In this document: piece by piece, positions 22,501-33,594 of the stretch | Position numbering within the stretch: the stretch's first letter is position 1 | How the letters are laid out: every line of letters begins with the position of its first letter | Origin: Turritopsis dohrnii | Taxonomy: Eukaryota > Cnidaria > Hydrozoa > Anthoathecata > Oceaniidae | Assembly (NCBI GenBank): GCA_027922465.2 | Contig: BQMF02000012.1 | Span: 1,984,001-2,048,000, forward strand | DNA length: 64,000 bases | Direction of reading: 5' to 3' | Notes under the pieces: generated by a model | Told to the model about the DNA's origin: nothing | Database searches by the model: none | Seen by the model: only the letters and a program-made list of their open reading frames with translations | Program-made: the position numbers and the translations under genes

Positions 22501-22960
22501 GTGAACGAGCACTATTTTTATTCTAACATGTCTTTTTTAAAAGCTATACAAGGGTCCTTTCATCAAGGACATGAAATGTTGTGTGATTCTGCTGGCAGAC
22601 AATGTACATGTTGTGCTCTAATGTCAGTTGTATTTACTCAAGTGAAAAGTCCAGGGCATTGGACATCTTATGATTTAAATTTCATTATTGAAAATGGAGA
22701 TAAAATATACAAATCCCTAAACAAAAATACATATTTGATGATTGCTGAATTACCCAAAACTGTATCATTACTTGAAACCTCTGTAGATGTTTGTTATGAC
22801 CCTGAAAAAGTGTGAATTTAAGATAGCAGCAGCAACACTGGTGTGTTTTTGAAGCAAACATACAGACTTCAAACTATAATGGCTTACTGATTCTTATGAA
22901 AAATGTTTGTTTCAGTGTGTTGTGGACTCAATAATGCTTTTTCTTATTTGATTCTCATAA
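22501..22960 (+). pseudogene. Helitron N-terminal peptidase-like block
   Basis: The frame 22501-22815 contains IQGSFHQGHEMLCDSAGRQC, CALMSVVFTQVK and GDKIYKSLNKN, matching the Helitron-associated segment of the pattern IQGSFHQGxxxxxxxAGxQCxCxxL in which Cys is the presumed nucleophile. After the TGA at 22813-22815 the homologous sequence resumes in another frame at about 22935 (FFLFDSHNKDAQGKSCSNGA), where DSH may hold the catalytic His. So it is one domain split by a stop and a frameshift. Upstream start unknown. Confidence 0.65.
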
Positions 22961-24479
22961 TAAAGATGCTCAAGGAAAGTCATGTTCGAATGGAGCTTCC
23001 ATTGCAATGAAATTTAAAACAAAAATTTTATTGGAGAAGTTTATTTTGGAAAATTACTTATCCGGTGACGAAAACGTGCAATTTGAGGTTCATTACCTTA
23101 GTATCACTAAATGTGATGCATCTGTGGACCTGTATTTGAATTACAGAAGGATTAGAAAGAATACAATTGAAAAAGAGAGGTGTCGTGTAAGAAAGTCCAC
23201 TAACATTGAAAAAGAAAAATGCCGCAAGCGTAAAGCAACTGAAATTGAAAAAGGAAAATGCCGTAAGCGGAAAGCAACTGATATTGAGAAAGAAAAATGC
23301 CGTAAGTGTAAAGCAACTGAAATTGAAAAAGAAAAATGCCATAAGCGGAAAGCAACTGATATTGAAAAAGAAAAATGCCGTAAGCGCAATGCAACAGAAA
23401 CTCAAAAGGAGAAGTGTTGTAAGCGCAATGCAACCAAAATTCAAAAAGAGAAGTGTCGTAAGCAAAATGCAACTGCAATCCAAAAAGTCAAATGTTGTCA
23501 GAGGAAAAGTTTAAAAAACCCCTGCACTTTACCATCAAAGCTTATTTCTTCTTTTAAAGCAGCAATAACGGAAGGGCCTTATTTCATCTGTGTCATTTGT
23601 AACCGTTGTTTATACAAAAGAACTGTTAAAAACTTTGATGACGCAATAGAGTTACAGTGTTTATTTACTTTTGTTGAAAGTTTTGATGGTAACCAGTATA
23701 TTTGCTTGACATGTGAAAAATACTTAAAAAAGAAAGAAGTTCCATGCCAGGCTGTGCAAAATAAGTTAGAGCTAGTTGAAATACCAAAAGAAATTATGTG
23801 TCTTAATCACCTTGAAAAAATCTTGATCGCAAAGTGCATGTTGTTTAAGAAAATTGTCATAATACATGGTAAAGGTGAGCAACCAAAGATTAAAGGTGCT
23901 ATTTGCAATATACCCATACGTGCAGATGCAGTCAGTGATTGCTTTCCACTCCCACAAAACATCAATGGTGTAATACCAGTAAAACTTAAGCGCAAACTTG
24001 CATTCAAAGGCCATGTTTGTTTTGAAGATATTGACCCTCAGCGTGTAAAAGATGCTTTGTAGTATTTAAAAATGAATAATCCAATTTACTCTGAACTTTT
24101 AATCAAACTTGATAACATAGGCAGGGAATTACTGCCATTAAGTGATGTTGATGCAATTGTAGAGAAAGATGAATTTCCTGTTGATATTGAAAATTTGGAA
24201 GAGGAGAATCCCCTTGATAATGATAGATTAAATAGCGATGAAATGGTTTTTATCCCAAATATTTATAGTGAAAGCGAAACCCATTTGAATATTGCACCAG
24301 GGGAAAATAAAACACCTGCATCTTTTTTTAATGATGAATTTTGTGAAGAACAAGCATTTCCTTACCTTTTCCCCAAGGGAAAGTTTGGCTACAATGTTCT
24401 TAGGTCTGTTCAATTATCTCCAGTGAAATATTTCAACCAGCGACTACTTACTTATACGCAAAGATTTTCGTCAAATTGA
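22960..24479 (+). pseudogene. Helitron DUF6570 block with Lys/Cys repeat
   Basis: MKFKTKILLEKFILENYLS (23007) leads into nine copies of a 13-residue repeat and then a Cys-containing module (ICVICNRCLYKRTVK, YICLTCEKYLKK) and LKGAICNIP-type text (KIKGAICNIPIRADAVSDC; VIPVKLKRKLAFKGHVCF), the signature of DUF6570 in Helitron proteins. A TAG at 24060-24062 interrupts DAL*YLKMNNPIYSEL, and the same frame continues to 24479 with acidic linker, EEQAFPYLFPKGKFGYN and RFSSN*. The nonsense codon sits where related proteins simply read on. Confidence 0.75.
23164..23510 (+). repeat. 39-bp coding minisatellite, ~9 units
   Basis: Tandem 39-bp units encode 13 residues of the type EIEKEKCRKRKAT. The Cys is kept in all nine units while charged positions vary (RKRKA, RKCKA, HKRKA, CKRNA, RKQNA). 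Multiples of 39 keep the frame, so copy-number changes would not disrupt the protein. Three other frames are also open here only because of the periodicity. Confidence 0.85.
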
Positions 24480-24955
24480 ATTATTTTGAAAAATGCAGAA
24501 GACTAAATGCAAGCCCAGTTCTTACTGTTAGGCATTTTCAATTTAGAGCGGAGACCTTTTTTAAAGAAATTCTTCTACATAACAACAGTCCATTAGGAAA
24601 AGTAGAATATTATGTCATTAAAGTTGAATTTCAGTTTAGAGGCTCGCCCCATGTACATTCATTTGTTTGGATTAAAGATCCACCTGTACTTACGCTTGAA
24701 ACGAAAGATGCGTATTTAGAATTCATTGATACTATTGTTAGGGCAGACTTACCTGATGAAGTAAATGAGCCTAAGCTGTTTGAACTTGTTAGTCAATATC
24801 AAATACACCGACACTCGACATCATGTCGAAAATATAAGAAGATTCCCTGCAGATTTCATTATGGTCGATTTTTTACTGATGGAACAATTTGTGCTGAGCC
24901 TTTAGCAGGATCATTATCTGATGCTGATAGTTCAAATCGTTTGAACTACTACTGA
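24476..24955 (+). pseudogene. Helitron Rep HUH nuclease fragment
   Basis: Shifted by one frame from the upstream block. CRRLNASPVLTVRHFQFRAE is followed by VEYYVIKVEFQFRGSPHVHS, the HUH motif with its two metal-binding His (HVH), then QIHRHSTSCRKYKK and CRFHYGRFF. About 100 residues normally found between the preceding block and this one are absent, so there is an internal deletion at the frame change. The catalytic Tyr motif and helicase are lost at the break near 24920; the last residues (SNRLNYY) are not Helitron-like. Confidence 0.8.
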
Positions 24956-25240
24956 GCGAATCAAAAACTTGTTCGCTGATTCGCGCGACCACAGCAGCAA
25001 ATGAACTGGAAACCGGCCTTGATGGACGACTAGCTATCGATAACGTCATTTTCGAGCATGCAACCCATGCCTCGTTATGTTTGTCTCTAAGATTTCGATC
25101 CTCTGTTGACAAGAAGACTTAGCCACTGTTTTCATCTGCAATACTCACGCTGCTACCGTTTTGCACCATTTGGTTCTTGTTTCATTCTAATTCGTCTTAC
25201 TCAGCTAATGTATAGGCTTTAAATCAAATTCAACGAAACG
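24956..25240. other. Junction between Helitron and LINE; holds a conserved 35-bp block
   Basis: GCGAATCA ... TGATTCGC at 24957-24984 can form a small hairpin just after the Helitron break. At about 25149-25183, GCTGCTACCGTTTTGCACCA-T is shared in inverted orientation with about 50323-50358, just upstream of the integrase gene. No coding frame supported. Confidence 0.4.
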
Positions 25241-25660
25241 TATTATGACTCTTAACAAAAAGTCTGTTAGAATTATGACATTTTCAGATTTTAATGTTCA
25301 TTCTCTTCCCCTTTCTACTCAACTTAGAATTCTTTTTTTTCATGATTTTATCAAGTTTTGTAAAATAGTCTTCAAGGTTCTGAGCGGCGATGTACCTTCT
25401 CCGTTGTATGAGACTTTTGATTTAGCTGATATTACTCGTGATTATTCTTGTTCTCGACGAGCGAAATCTGGTATTTGGCGTCTTCATTAAGTTTCCACCG
25501 TTAGGTTTGGAAACTACTCTTTAACATACCAATCAGTGGCCTCTTGGAATCTTCTTCAGAACTACCTTGATGCTGATGATTTGTCAACTTTATCACTTAA
25601 CAGGTTCAAAGATCTAATCAAATTATATTTTTTGTCTTCTTACGTTTAATTGGTACTAAA
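25200..25660 (+). pseudogene. LINE RT C-terminal fragment
   Basis: The frame from 25245 reads KKSVRIMTFSDFNVHSLPLS, LRILFFHDFIKFCKIVFKV, typical of the post-RT region of CR1/L2-like ORF2 (LQKxAxRIMxFxxxxxxSxPLFxxLxILxxxDL). It ends in a stop at 25490. The following DNA to about 25650 retains SLTYQSVASWNLLQ- and LSLNRFKDLIKLYF-type text in other frames, the usual last residues of such proteins. No RT core in this copy. Confidence 0.7.
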
Positions 25661-26059
25661 ATTTTTCTGTTGCATGTACAGTATTGATAGATGTTGAATA
25701 TTTTCTCATATTTTTAAAATAAGTAAAAAATTTAAAAAAAACTAGTTATTTTAAATTTTACTTTTATTTTAGTTGTCACACATTGTGTTTTGTAGTATTT
25801 TTTTTATTATTCATGTTTTTTAGCTTTTTACGTTTTATTTGTTTATTTGTTTGTTAAATTTTGTAACATTTTGGTGTTTGTAACTTTTTGGCACGTTGGT
25901 GTATAATGATTTGACATCTGTTGTGACAAGGCATACGTTTGGAGCCAGAGGTAAGAGTACGTCAATGAGGGTGAGAAAGTCTTTGGTGTTGCAAAGGTGT
26001 GAGGAGTTAGAGGAGGGGATTTAAAGGAAGTGTTTTTGTTGTATTGAGTAAGGGTGGGT

Positions 26060-26377
26060 ATGAATCCTAATCTCTTATGTAAGAGTTTCTATTGTGCTGA
26101 AATCTTGGATCAACATTTACCACACTATATTTTTATCCTATATACGATATGCATGTCAATTTTGGGGTTTGTGTGATTACTATATCACTCATCGTATTCT
26201 TTCACTTCAGAAAGCTTCACTATGGTTAATGACTTTCAATGCCCCAAGATCACCCTCTAATCCGTTTTTTTTCAAATCTTGGGATCCTACAATTGTTTTT
26301 TTTTAATTCTCTTTGTTTACCAACATCGTTATTACCAATTTCCTACTGAATTTCGTGAAACTTTGACTGTTATTGTT
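26060..26377 (+). pseudogene. Second LINE RT C-terminal fragment
   Basis: 26094-26306 reads YHTIFLSYIRYACQFWGLCD and ILSLQKASLWLMTFNAPRSPSN, the same region of ORF2 as the fragment at 25200-25660, so it comes from a different element copy, not its continuation. It leads into the LINE 3' tail at 26378-26515 on the same strand, so the two probably belong together. Confidence 0.65.
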
Positions 26378-26515
26378 TTTTTTTCTTCTCTAGGTTTGAC
26401 TTAAAAAATGTACTTTTTCTTGCAACGTTTTGGGGACCACCTCTTTTGTTTAGCTTAGCTAGTGTGATGGTTCCCTTCCTTTATAAAGGTAAAAAAATTC
26501 AATTCAATTCAATTG
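26378..26515 (+). mobile_element. LINE 3' end with (ATTCA)n tail, upstream of gene C
   Basis: Counterpart of 8890-9045. GGTTTGACTTAAAAAATGTAC ... AATTCAATTCAATTCAATTGG. The sequence from here to the ATG of gene C (27018) aligns with the region 8906-9535 in front of gene B, which sets a minimum left boundary for the B/C duplication. Confidence 0.65.
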
Positions 26516-26811
26516 GCTAGCGGATAAAATCTTACGATGTGTTCTAGCATACCCTCACGCCTTATTGATAACAAAGTAGAGCTGTGGTACTAAGAAAGAA
26601 ATTCCACAGTCTGCCTCCATCATGACAATGATTCTGTTAATAATATAGCAGTAATATTGAAGAGCTCTTTTTTTCTGAAAATTTAGAAAACAAAGGGTAT
26701 TTCAGATGCACTTCATAATCATCTGTACTTGCTCATCCAAATTTCGTCCTTAGTTGGCTACTGAACGACTTATTGATCAAATGATTCTCAATGTATAAAT
26801 AAATAAAGAAT

Positions 26812-26832
26812 AACGACCACATTGTGCTCGTT
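26812..26832. promoter_or_regulatory. Imperfect 21-bp palindrome upstream of gene C
   Basis: AACGACCACATTGTGCTCGTT, with one mismatch against the perfect palindrome in front of gene B, at a similar distance (about 185 bp) from the ATG and again after a TATAAATAAATAAAG tract. Confidence 0.35.
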
Positions 26833-27017
26833 GCACAGGATACAAAACATTCCACTTCAAAATCAATAGCCAATTGCATAAACTCAGTAAATGTAACGTA
26901 CTGTATGTTGAATATTGAATGGTTATTCAAAGTGGCAAAACAAAATATCACTCTAGAATAACTTTAAATGTTCACCAAGATCAATACAAGAAATCAAGCT
27001 ACTTGATACTGAACAAA

Positions 27018-30000
27018 ATGCTAGGACTTTTTTTGATAGTTTTCTGCCCAGTAACTGCAAGTACGTTCGAGAAAGAAATCATACGAAATGAAGGAAAGAT
27101 CTCCATCAAACCTTACAAGTTTAAACATTATGCTGGGTTGAAAGTTCAATCACTAAACGTTTCACTGGTAGATAGTAAACTGAAGTGCGCAACGCAAGTC
27201 TCTTTGTCCGATGGAATATTTGTGGGATTTTCAATTTCTACAAACAAAACCAATGATAAATATGAATGCCTGGCCAGCAACTACTCTAGTGTTCTTGTGA
27301 CATCAATTGGTTTTGATGTCGATCAAAAGTTTGCATATTATGAGTTGGAGGTAAGCAAAGAATTGCAATGTAAACTGAAGCAATGTTTGGAATAAGCAGT
27401 TCTAGTAGTTGATCAATCAATTTTTAAATTTTTCTTCACAAACATAGTTTATTAACTGGTGAATATATCTTGAATTCGATTAAATGAAGGAAAAAACCAT
27501 TTATGATATCTACGGTCTTTTTAGACTTACAGTTCATGTGCAAATTTGTATCTACTTACGTTGGAAGTCCGTTAGTGTGAGACTCTAAGATATAGAAAGG
27601 CTTTGAGAACAAGGATGTTTTATAACGAAACTTAAGTCAGTGGGTGGAGCATCTACTTGGTAATTGCCTACTTCAAAGCAATAATTTAGTAGAAACAATT
27701 AACTGCAGTGTACACATATTTTGGCCGTTTAAATTTAAAATTTACAAGAAAAGATATTCGAGGAGTCGAAAATTTGTAATCGATAAAAAGACAGTGAAGG
27801 CAATGGAAGTACTAGACGGAAAATGTTGCTAATAAAGAAACTATCACTTGATTAAAAAAATGTGATGTGAAACTTTCGCTTATGTATTTGTCAGCTTACA
27901 ACATGTTCGTTTAGAACAGTTGCAGTGGAAATGCACACATATGTGGAGCCAACAGCACTTGCGTCCCAACTTCAGATGGATACAGATGTGTTTGCATGAA
28001 TCCTTTCAACACAAGGGAATGCACAGGTAGTTTTTGGTTTTGTTAAAGAATTTGCAGTTCACTGTTTGAAATCCAAATGCTAATGGGCCTTTTAAATAGT
28101 TCAATAAACGGGAGTGTAGACAACAAAATTTCATTTATGATTGATTATGTGCTCCTAAGGAATAATTAATTCACCAAATTCAAATTCAAATAGTACACGA
28201 ACCAATCTACTTTCGTTCTTGCTCAAACTAAGAGCGGGATTGATTCCTAAAGGGGATCTTCACTTAAGTAGTGCCATGGATATCAATAGGCTATGTCGTT
28301 GGAAAACAATTTTGTTCAAGAATATTTGAAGGCAGGTTAATTAAAAATGAAGCCATAGGTGGAAACTTGTTGACGCATTTTTAACGTGCATTTTACGATA
28401 ATATAACCAGCCATGCATTCAGAGAAGAAAATTATATATAGGAACTTGTTTTATAAACTCTTAAACTATGAGGTTTAATGAACCTTTAAATATTCTCAAA
28501 TTCTTACGGAATAAAATCTATTTTAGATAATTACTCATTGGGAAAGGCTTTACATTTAGTGTATAATGGAAAAGCCTTCCAATCACTTTCTTCAGAAGTT
28601 ACATGGACTTTCACAGAAGAACAATGTCTACACAAATGTTGGGAAAATAAAAGTTGTTCTGCAATTAACATAGAAAAGCTTTCCATAGGACATTCGTGTG
28701 AAGTTTTCATTGAATGCCTTTACACTGATTCCCTTCATAGCAGTAGGTTCGTAGATCGATTAAACAATACGTTTTACAGTGTTAAAAGAACTGATTGTTT
28801 ATCAATGAAGGCTGATGGATATAACAAAAGCGGGATATATGAGATATCACCAACTGGTTCAAGCAGTTATAAAGTATGGTGTGATATGGATGATGCTGGT
28901 GGAGGCTGGACTCTCTTAATGCAAAGAAACGGTGCATCGCCTTCCTTTGATAAAAATTGGTTGGAATATGAAAATGGCTTTGGTGATATTAATGGGACAC
29001 ATTGGTTGGGAAATGATTATATTCACCAACTCACAGGTGGTTGTAGTAGTGAAGCAAAGATTACAGTACTAACAGAAGATGATGTATTATACCACGCGAG
29101 ATATGCTGGTTTCATGGTGGGAAGCAAAGATGAGAAATATCGCTTAACTGCTCAAGATAACTTTGATGAAAGTACAATGTCGTTATTTGATGATGTTGAT
29201 GGCAAGGAGTTCTCTACATATGATGTTGACAATGATAAACACGAGGGAAGCTGCTCACAAAATCAAGACAACGCTGGTTGGTGGTTTTCATCTTGTAATG
29301 AAGATGTTCTGACTGGAGACTACATGACAGCGTCACCTGTAGGAAGTGTGTGGATGGGAAAAATTCTGAAACATTCCATCATCAAAACAAGACGTAAGGT
29401 TACTTGATTATTTTAGTTAAAAATTAGAATAGGTTGAAGCAATGCCAGTAAAATATTTAACAGTTTCTTATACTGGCGTCGGCGATTTTTCCTCTTCCTG
29501 TTTCTTAACCTGGCATATACGGTTTTTCATTGTGGCGTTCATAAATTATGTAAGGGTACAGAGAATACTTAATTCTGGTTTTATGAAGAGCATGGAAACA
29601 AATTATAAAGCAAGATAACGTGGAAGGACGATCAAATACTGAGTTTTTACAAATTAATGTTATCAGACTGCAGCCTAATTTCTCTTCTTAAATTATAAGC
29701 GTTATTCCCAATCCTTTTGGATGTTTCCATATTTACAATCTTTCTGAAAACACTGCCTTATTGATTCATTATATCACGAACTGTGAACCTGTTTAAAATA
29801 GCAAGATATGAACACAGAAATCTTAGTAAAAATTTATTGTAGCAATACTACTTAATTATAAGACATCCTCTTGCAAGGGGAAATTGCAGAACTTTTCAAA
29901 GGAACATGTTGTTATTCTTGAATCGTCAGTATATTCATGCATAACGTTGTTGCAGTTATCATTACTGTTTAATTAGCTCAATTCTCAATCATCAAGTCCA

Positions 30001-31537
30001 CATAATAGCCAAGACTTTTAAATAAGTCAAAATCTTTAAACATCTTTGATGAAGACATAATAGGATAGAGGTGCTCTATTTGTAACAGAAATCCTGCTTA
30101 AAGCAGTAACCTGAGTGTATTCTCTTACTGGCTTGGCAACATTGAGCAAAATCATAATAATGGATCCTGTTGGTCCAGTTTCTAAATCAGAAATGATCAG
30201 AATAAGCATCACCACATATTAATCTTTCAACATGCAACTCTAGTTTGGAGTTTAGTTATGCAACTATTTGATTAAAAGATTAATTTATTAGTAATTTTAA
30301 AATGCATACGTGCCAATAGTCGCAGATTGGTGCCAGGGTATAGCCTGAAATTGATATGCTTAATCAAGCAATGAAGCTAAGAAATTTACAGCTAACTTTG
30401 CATCTCTGTGTCACACACCTTGAACCAGGACTAATTGCAGTTTGATTGAGAACGTGGGCTCCCGGGTACTACGTTGGTAGATTTTTCTGAAAAGCCTGTA
30501 TGGAGCGGAGCTTTCTTGGCAGTATCAGTCAGGTATTTTTCTGGGTTTGTTTACGACTAGCAGTATTTGATCTTTGGTTACAATTGGGTTACAAGGAGTT
30601 CTTGGCACTGGAGCCCCTGTGTGGTGCCATGCTGACATTGCGTATCGTTTGACTTTTCTACAAAAACTTTTTTCAAAAATCAACTTACTAGTGCAGGGTG
30701 TGCGTTTAGAAAACAAAGTGTCATTAATGCTAACAAAGGAATTAGTTGCATGATGTTTGTAGTTTGTTTTTGTTTCTTGATACATACCCCTTTTGACAAA
30801 TCGCCTGGAACATCGACGAATTCCTTGCCTTACAATCGGCTGTCACGTTCAAAGTAAAAGGAAGACACTCTGTTGTAATCGTGATTTTGTTTTGTAGCTC
30901 GTAATGCCAAGTTTTTTTCGCCAAATCTAACGATCAACAGGCTTAAGAGAAAGGGAAACCGGACTATCGTATGAAATGGCTAAATTGTCAGAACTCCATA
31001 TTAGATCGACTGAGATTTTATAAAATGTAGTCATATAATACACTTTTAGTCATATTACTATACTGATTTCGTGGTCACATTTAATTCTTATATTTCTGGT
31101 GGATTCATTACTTTTTTTGACTAGGATTGTTAGAGTTGTCTCTCAAGAAGCCAGCAAGGTTGTCAACTACATTTAATAATAATTGCCAAGCTGCTAATGG
31201 AAATGACGGAAATTTATGGAACATAATACATACCATAGAAGAATCAGGGCCTTGGTGGGAAGTTGATTTACAATCAGTTTCTCACATCTTTTGGATCAGA
31301 ATTTATAACAGAGCTGATGGATTTCGGTGGAGATTTCGTTATGCTCAAATCACCACTCGCCTTTTGAATAATGGTGACTCCATTGTATGTTATAACATAC
31401 CTAATGATGAGTCTTTGGTTTATATAATTAATTCCTGCTATGAAAATACACCTGCAAGATATATCCGAATCACAGTGCATGCTACAGAAGTTTTGAACTT
31501 GGCCGAGATACAAGTCTTTGGGTACTACTTGAAGTGA
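27018..31537 (+). CDS. Gene C: secreted PAN-like/EGF/apple/fibrinogen-C/F5-8C lectin-like protein
   Basis: Exons 27018-27350, 27915-28026, 28527-29393 and 31125-31537 join in frame (phases 0, 1, 1) to about 574 residues ending at TGA. Residues 1-15 are a signal peptide (MLGLFLIVFCPVTAS). 16-111 form a PAN-like module. 112-148 are EGF-like with six Cys (CGANSTCVPTSDGYRCVC core). About 149-235 form a canonical apple module (EQCLHKC, SCSAIN, SCEVF). About 238-437 form a fibrinogen-C-like domain (GIYEISP, WCDMDDAGGGWTL, calcium loop DNDKHEGSCS, WWFSSC). 438-574 are an F5/8C or F-type lectin-like domain (PWWEVDLQ, IRIYNRAD, ARYIRITV). Such architecture implies an extracellular, carbohydrate- or protein-binding role (adhesion or immune lectin), which is inference. 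It is the only complete, open copy in the window. An ATG in frame at 26919 exists, but the signal peptide favours 27018. Confidence 0.85.
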
Positions 31538-31565
31538 AAGACGAAAAGAAGAACCGTGAAACTGA

Positions 31566-32206
31566 GACTACGTTTCTATTACACCGGATCACTTTTTGGT
31601 TCGGCCATTGTTGGTCCAGCGCCAGTGGAAACACTAGCAAACCATACCGGATACACCTGTTTCCATTATACATATATGGTTCGGATCGCCTTGTTTACTT
31701 TTGCTCTAGAAGAGAAAAAATTTCAGTAAATGCACGTGGTCTATTTATTTCTTTTTTTGAAAAGTTGCGTATTGATTTCTCAAGAAAAAAATTTATTTTT
31801 TAAATGAAATAAAAGTGGCTTTTTAAACATTTCTGTGACAATCAAAGATAAATAAGCATTTGTTCGCTTTCGTGCTGCCACAACAATCAAAGCCAGAGTA
31901 ACGTTTAAGCCAGTCAAGCAAGAATTCGGTTCTATCAAAGAGTTCCTTCCGTATTGCTTTCTTAAAAATTTCTTTTTTGCACGATCCAAAAAAATGTTTC
32001 CATAGAAACACACAAGCCGGGCCGAGTTAAAGTGTTTCCATTGGTTCGACTGGAGCTGGTTCACTTTGCACAGCGGAGCGACCCAATACGCCAGCGAACC
32101 AAAAAATGCATCGGATTACTCCGTTCTAATGGAAACAGAAGGCCGATCCGATACGCTTTTTGAACCCATTCGCGAGTCATCCGCGAGGTATAATGGAAAC
32201 GTAGTC
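31566..32206. mobile_element. PIF/Harbinger-like MITE, 641 bp, 3-bp target duplication
   Basis: Termini GACTACGTTTCTATTACACC and GGTATAATGGAAACGTAGTC are inverted repeats, flanked by TGA on both sides (31563-31565, 32207-32209). A 3-bp target duplication is characteristic of PIF/Harbinger. Internal GTTTCCATT-type motifs recur. It starts 28 bp after the stop codon of gene C, so it lies in that gene's 3' UTR region; any transcript would either include it or end before it. Confidence 0.75.
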
Positions 32207-32879
32207 TGAAGTGCTTTGTTAATATGTTTTTGTACACACGTTAAATTTGTTTGAGACTGATCATGTTTATGCACGTTAATAATGTTGATAACGCGAATGT
32301 TTGGTTTTTAGAACTTTTTCTGCATGATTTTAGATGTGTATAGCGGCCTACAGCTGCTAAATAAAGATTTGCATTAATAAAAATGAAGAAACGAATAAAT
32401 AGTTTGTCTTTTTGTAAGTTCCTTTTTAAAAAAAACAATTAAATTAAATTAAATTATTTTAAATTTGGTGCTTATCTCCATCATTTCAAGCTGTCATGTT
32501 GTAAGGCAAATGGCATTGGCTTTTAAAAACGTGCTCATGGATTGTATGATGCTGAGGGCTGCTACTGCCGAAATTGACATTGACTTTTTAAGCATGCACA
32601 TATACAAGTATGGAACAAGACACTAGATGTTCTCGGACTAATATTCAGGATTCACTTTAGCCTAATGAGCGCTGAGTAAACTGTGTCATTTTGGAATCCT
32701 CGTTCATTCGGGAAATGACTCTGACTCGAACAAAACTGCAGCTCTACAGATATTATAAAAGAAAACTGGTCTCTAATCAGTTAAACTTCTCGGTCAAAAG
32801 CTTCTTAAAGTTGCCTAAATGAATGAGGCAACCCTTTAGCTAACTCTAACTTACCCGAACAAGTTTACACCAAGAATTG

Positions 32880-32939
32880 AGTTCCCTAGAAATCGATAGA
32901 TGGTGAAAAGTTCCCTAGAAATCGATAGATGGTGAAAAG
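32880..32939. repeat. 30-bp tandem duplication
   Basis: GTTCCCTAGAAATCGATAGA-TGGTGAAAA is present twice in direct succession. Confidence 0.85.
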
Positions 32940-32949
32940 TCTTAGCAAA

Positions 32950-33256
32950 ATGTTTGACTGGGGACTACCTGTATGAAGTGTGTGAAAAGTTCTGAAACTT
33001 TCCATCATCAAAACAAGACGTAAGAACTATTACTTTTATTTTGTTAATTTTTGTTGATATTTTAGAACAATGCCAGTCAAATATAAAACAGTCATTGCAA
33101 TGGCATACACCGGCGGATCTGGAGAGTAGTCTCAACTTGTGGAAAACTGCACTTACATGATTTGTGAATTCAATCTATTTTACCAAATGGGATTATTTGA
33201 GCGTTTTTCTTTTATTGCTAAATTTCTAACACTCTCCTACACAAATTGCGACTGAT
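32950..33256 (+). pseudogene. Gene D fragment: exon 3 end plus intron 3 of a fourth paralogue
   Basis: GACTGGGGACTACCTGTATG, then AAAGTTCTGAAACTTTCCAT-CATCAAAACAAGACGTAAG matches the last about 60 bp of exon 3 and the donor of genes B and C, with small deletions. The following about 240 bp matches intron 3 of gene B, including its hAT-like MITE (33108-33256), better than that of gene C. It stops at GCGACTGATAAGG. No other exon of this copy is nearby. Confidence 0.75.
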
Positions 33257-33594
33257 AAGGTAAAATCATTTATTTCATAAATTTCATTTGTTCATACCAT
33301 TTGAAATTATCCGACTCCCTTCCTGGGAGCAAGGATCAGTTAAAAATGTAAAATTTTGAAATCGAAATTGAAGGAGAGACACTCAAAGTTGATATAATTG
33401 CCACAAACATAATATTATGAATGATCTGTAGACTAGGGCTGTCGATGATACTTGAGTGAAACTAAAGTTCATATTAAAAACAATGTATAAAAGTAAAATC
33501 ATATAATCTACATATTAAAATTTAAAAACGTTTTAAAAATTTTCACGGTCCCTACTATACTTTTTTGCTGAATGTATCTTGTTTCGCCTCATTT
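33257..33594. other. No gene seen
   Basis: AT-rich spacer between the gene D fragment and the R2-like LINE 3' end. Confidence 0.4.

Larger units (their letters stand above)
22501..24920 (+). mobile_element. Broken Helitron (peptidase-like, DUF6570, Rep HUH), 3' part missing
   Basis: Helitron coding blocks appear in canonical order: a peptidase-like N-terminal block, a Lys/Cys repeat, a DUF6570-type block and the start of the Rep HUH nuclease. The match ends at about 24920, after FHYGRFFTDGTICAEPL. Everything after that is missing: the Rep tyrosine motif, the Pif1-type helicase and the 3' hairpin/CTRR end. The sequence that follows (24956 on) is unrelated. At least one stop, several frameshifts and an internal deletion mark it as dead. 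Confidence 0.85.

Noticed and set aside
23058..23483. Three additional open frames of 80-140 codons over the Helitron repeat
   Set aside because: They arise from the 39-bp periodicity; only the plus frame with DUF6570-like text continues into recognisable protein.
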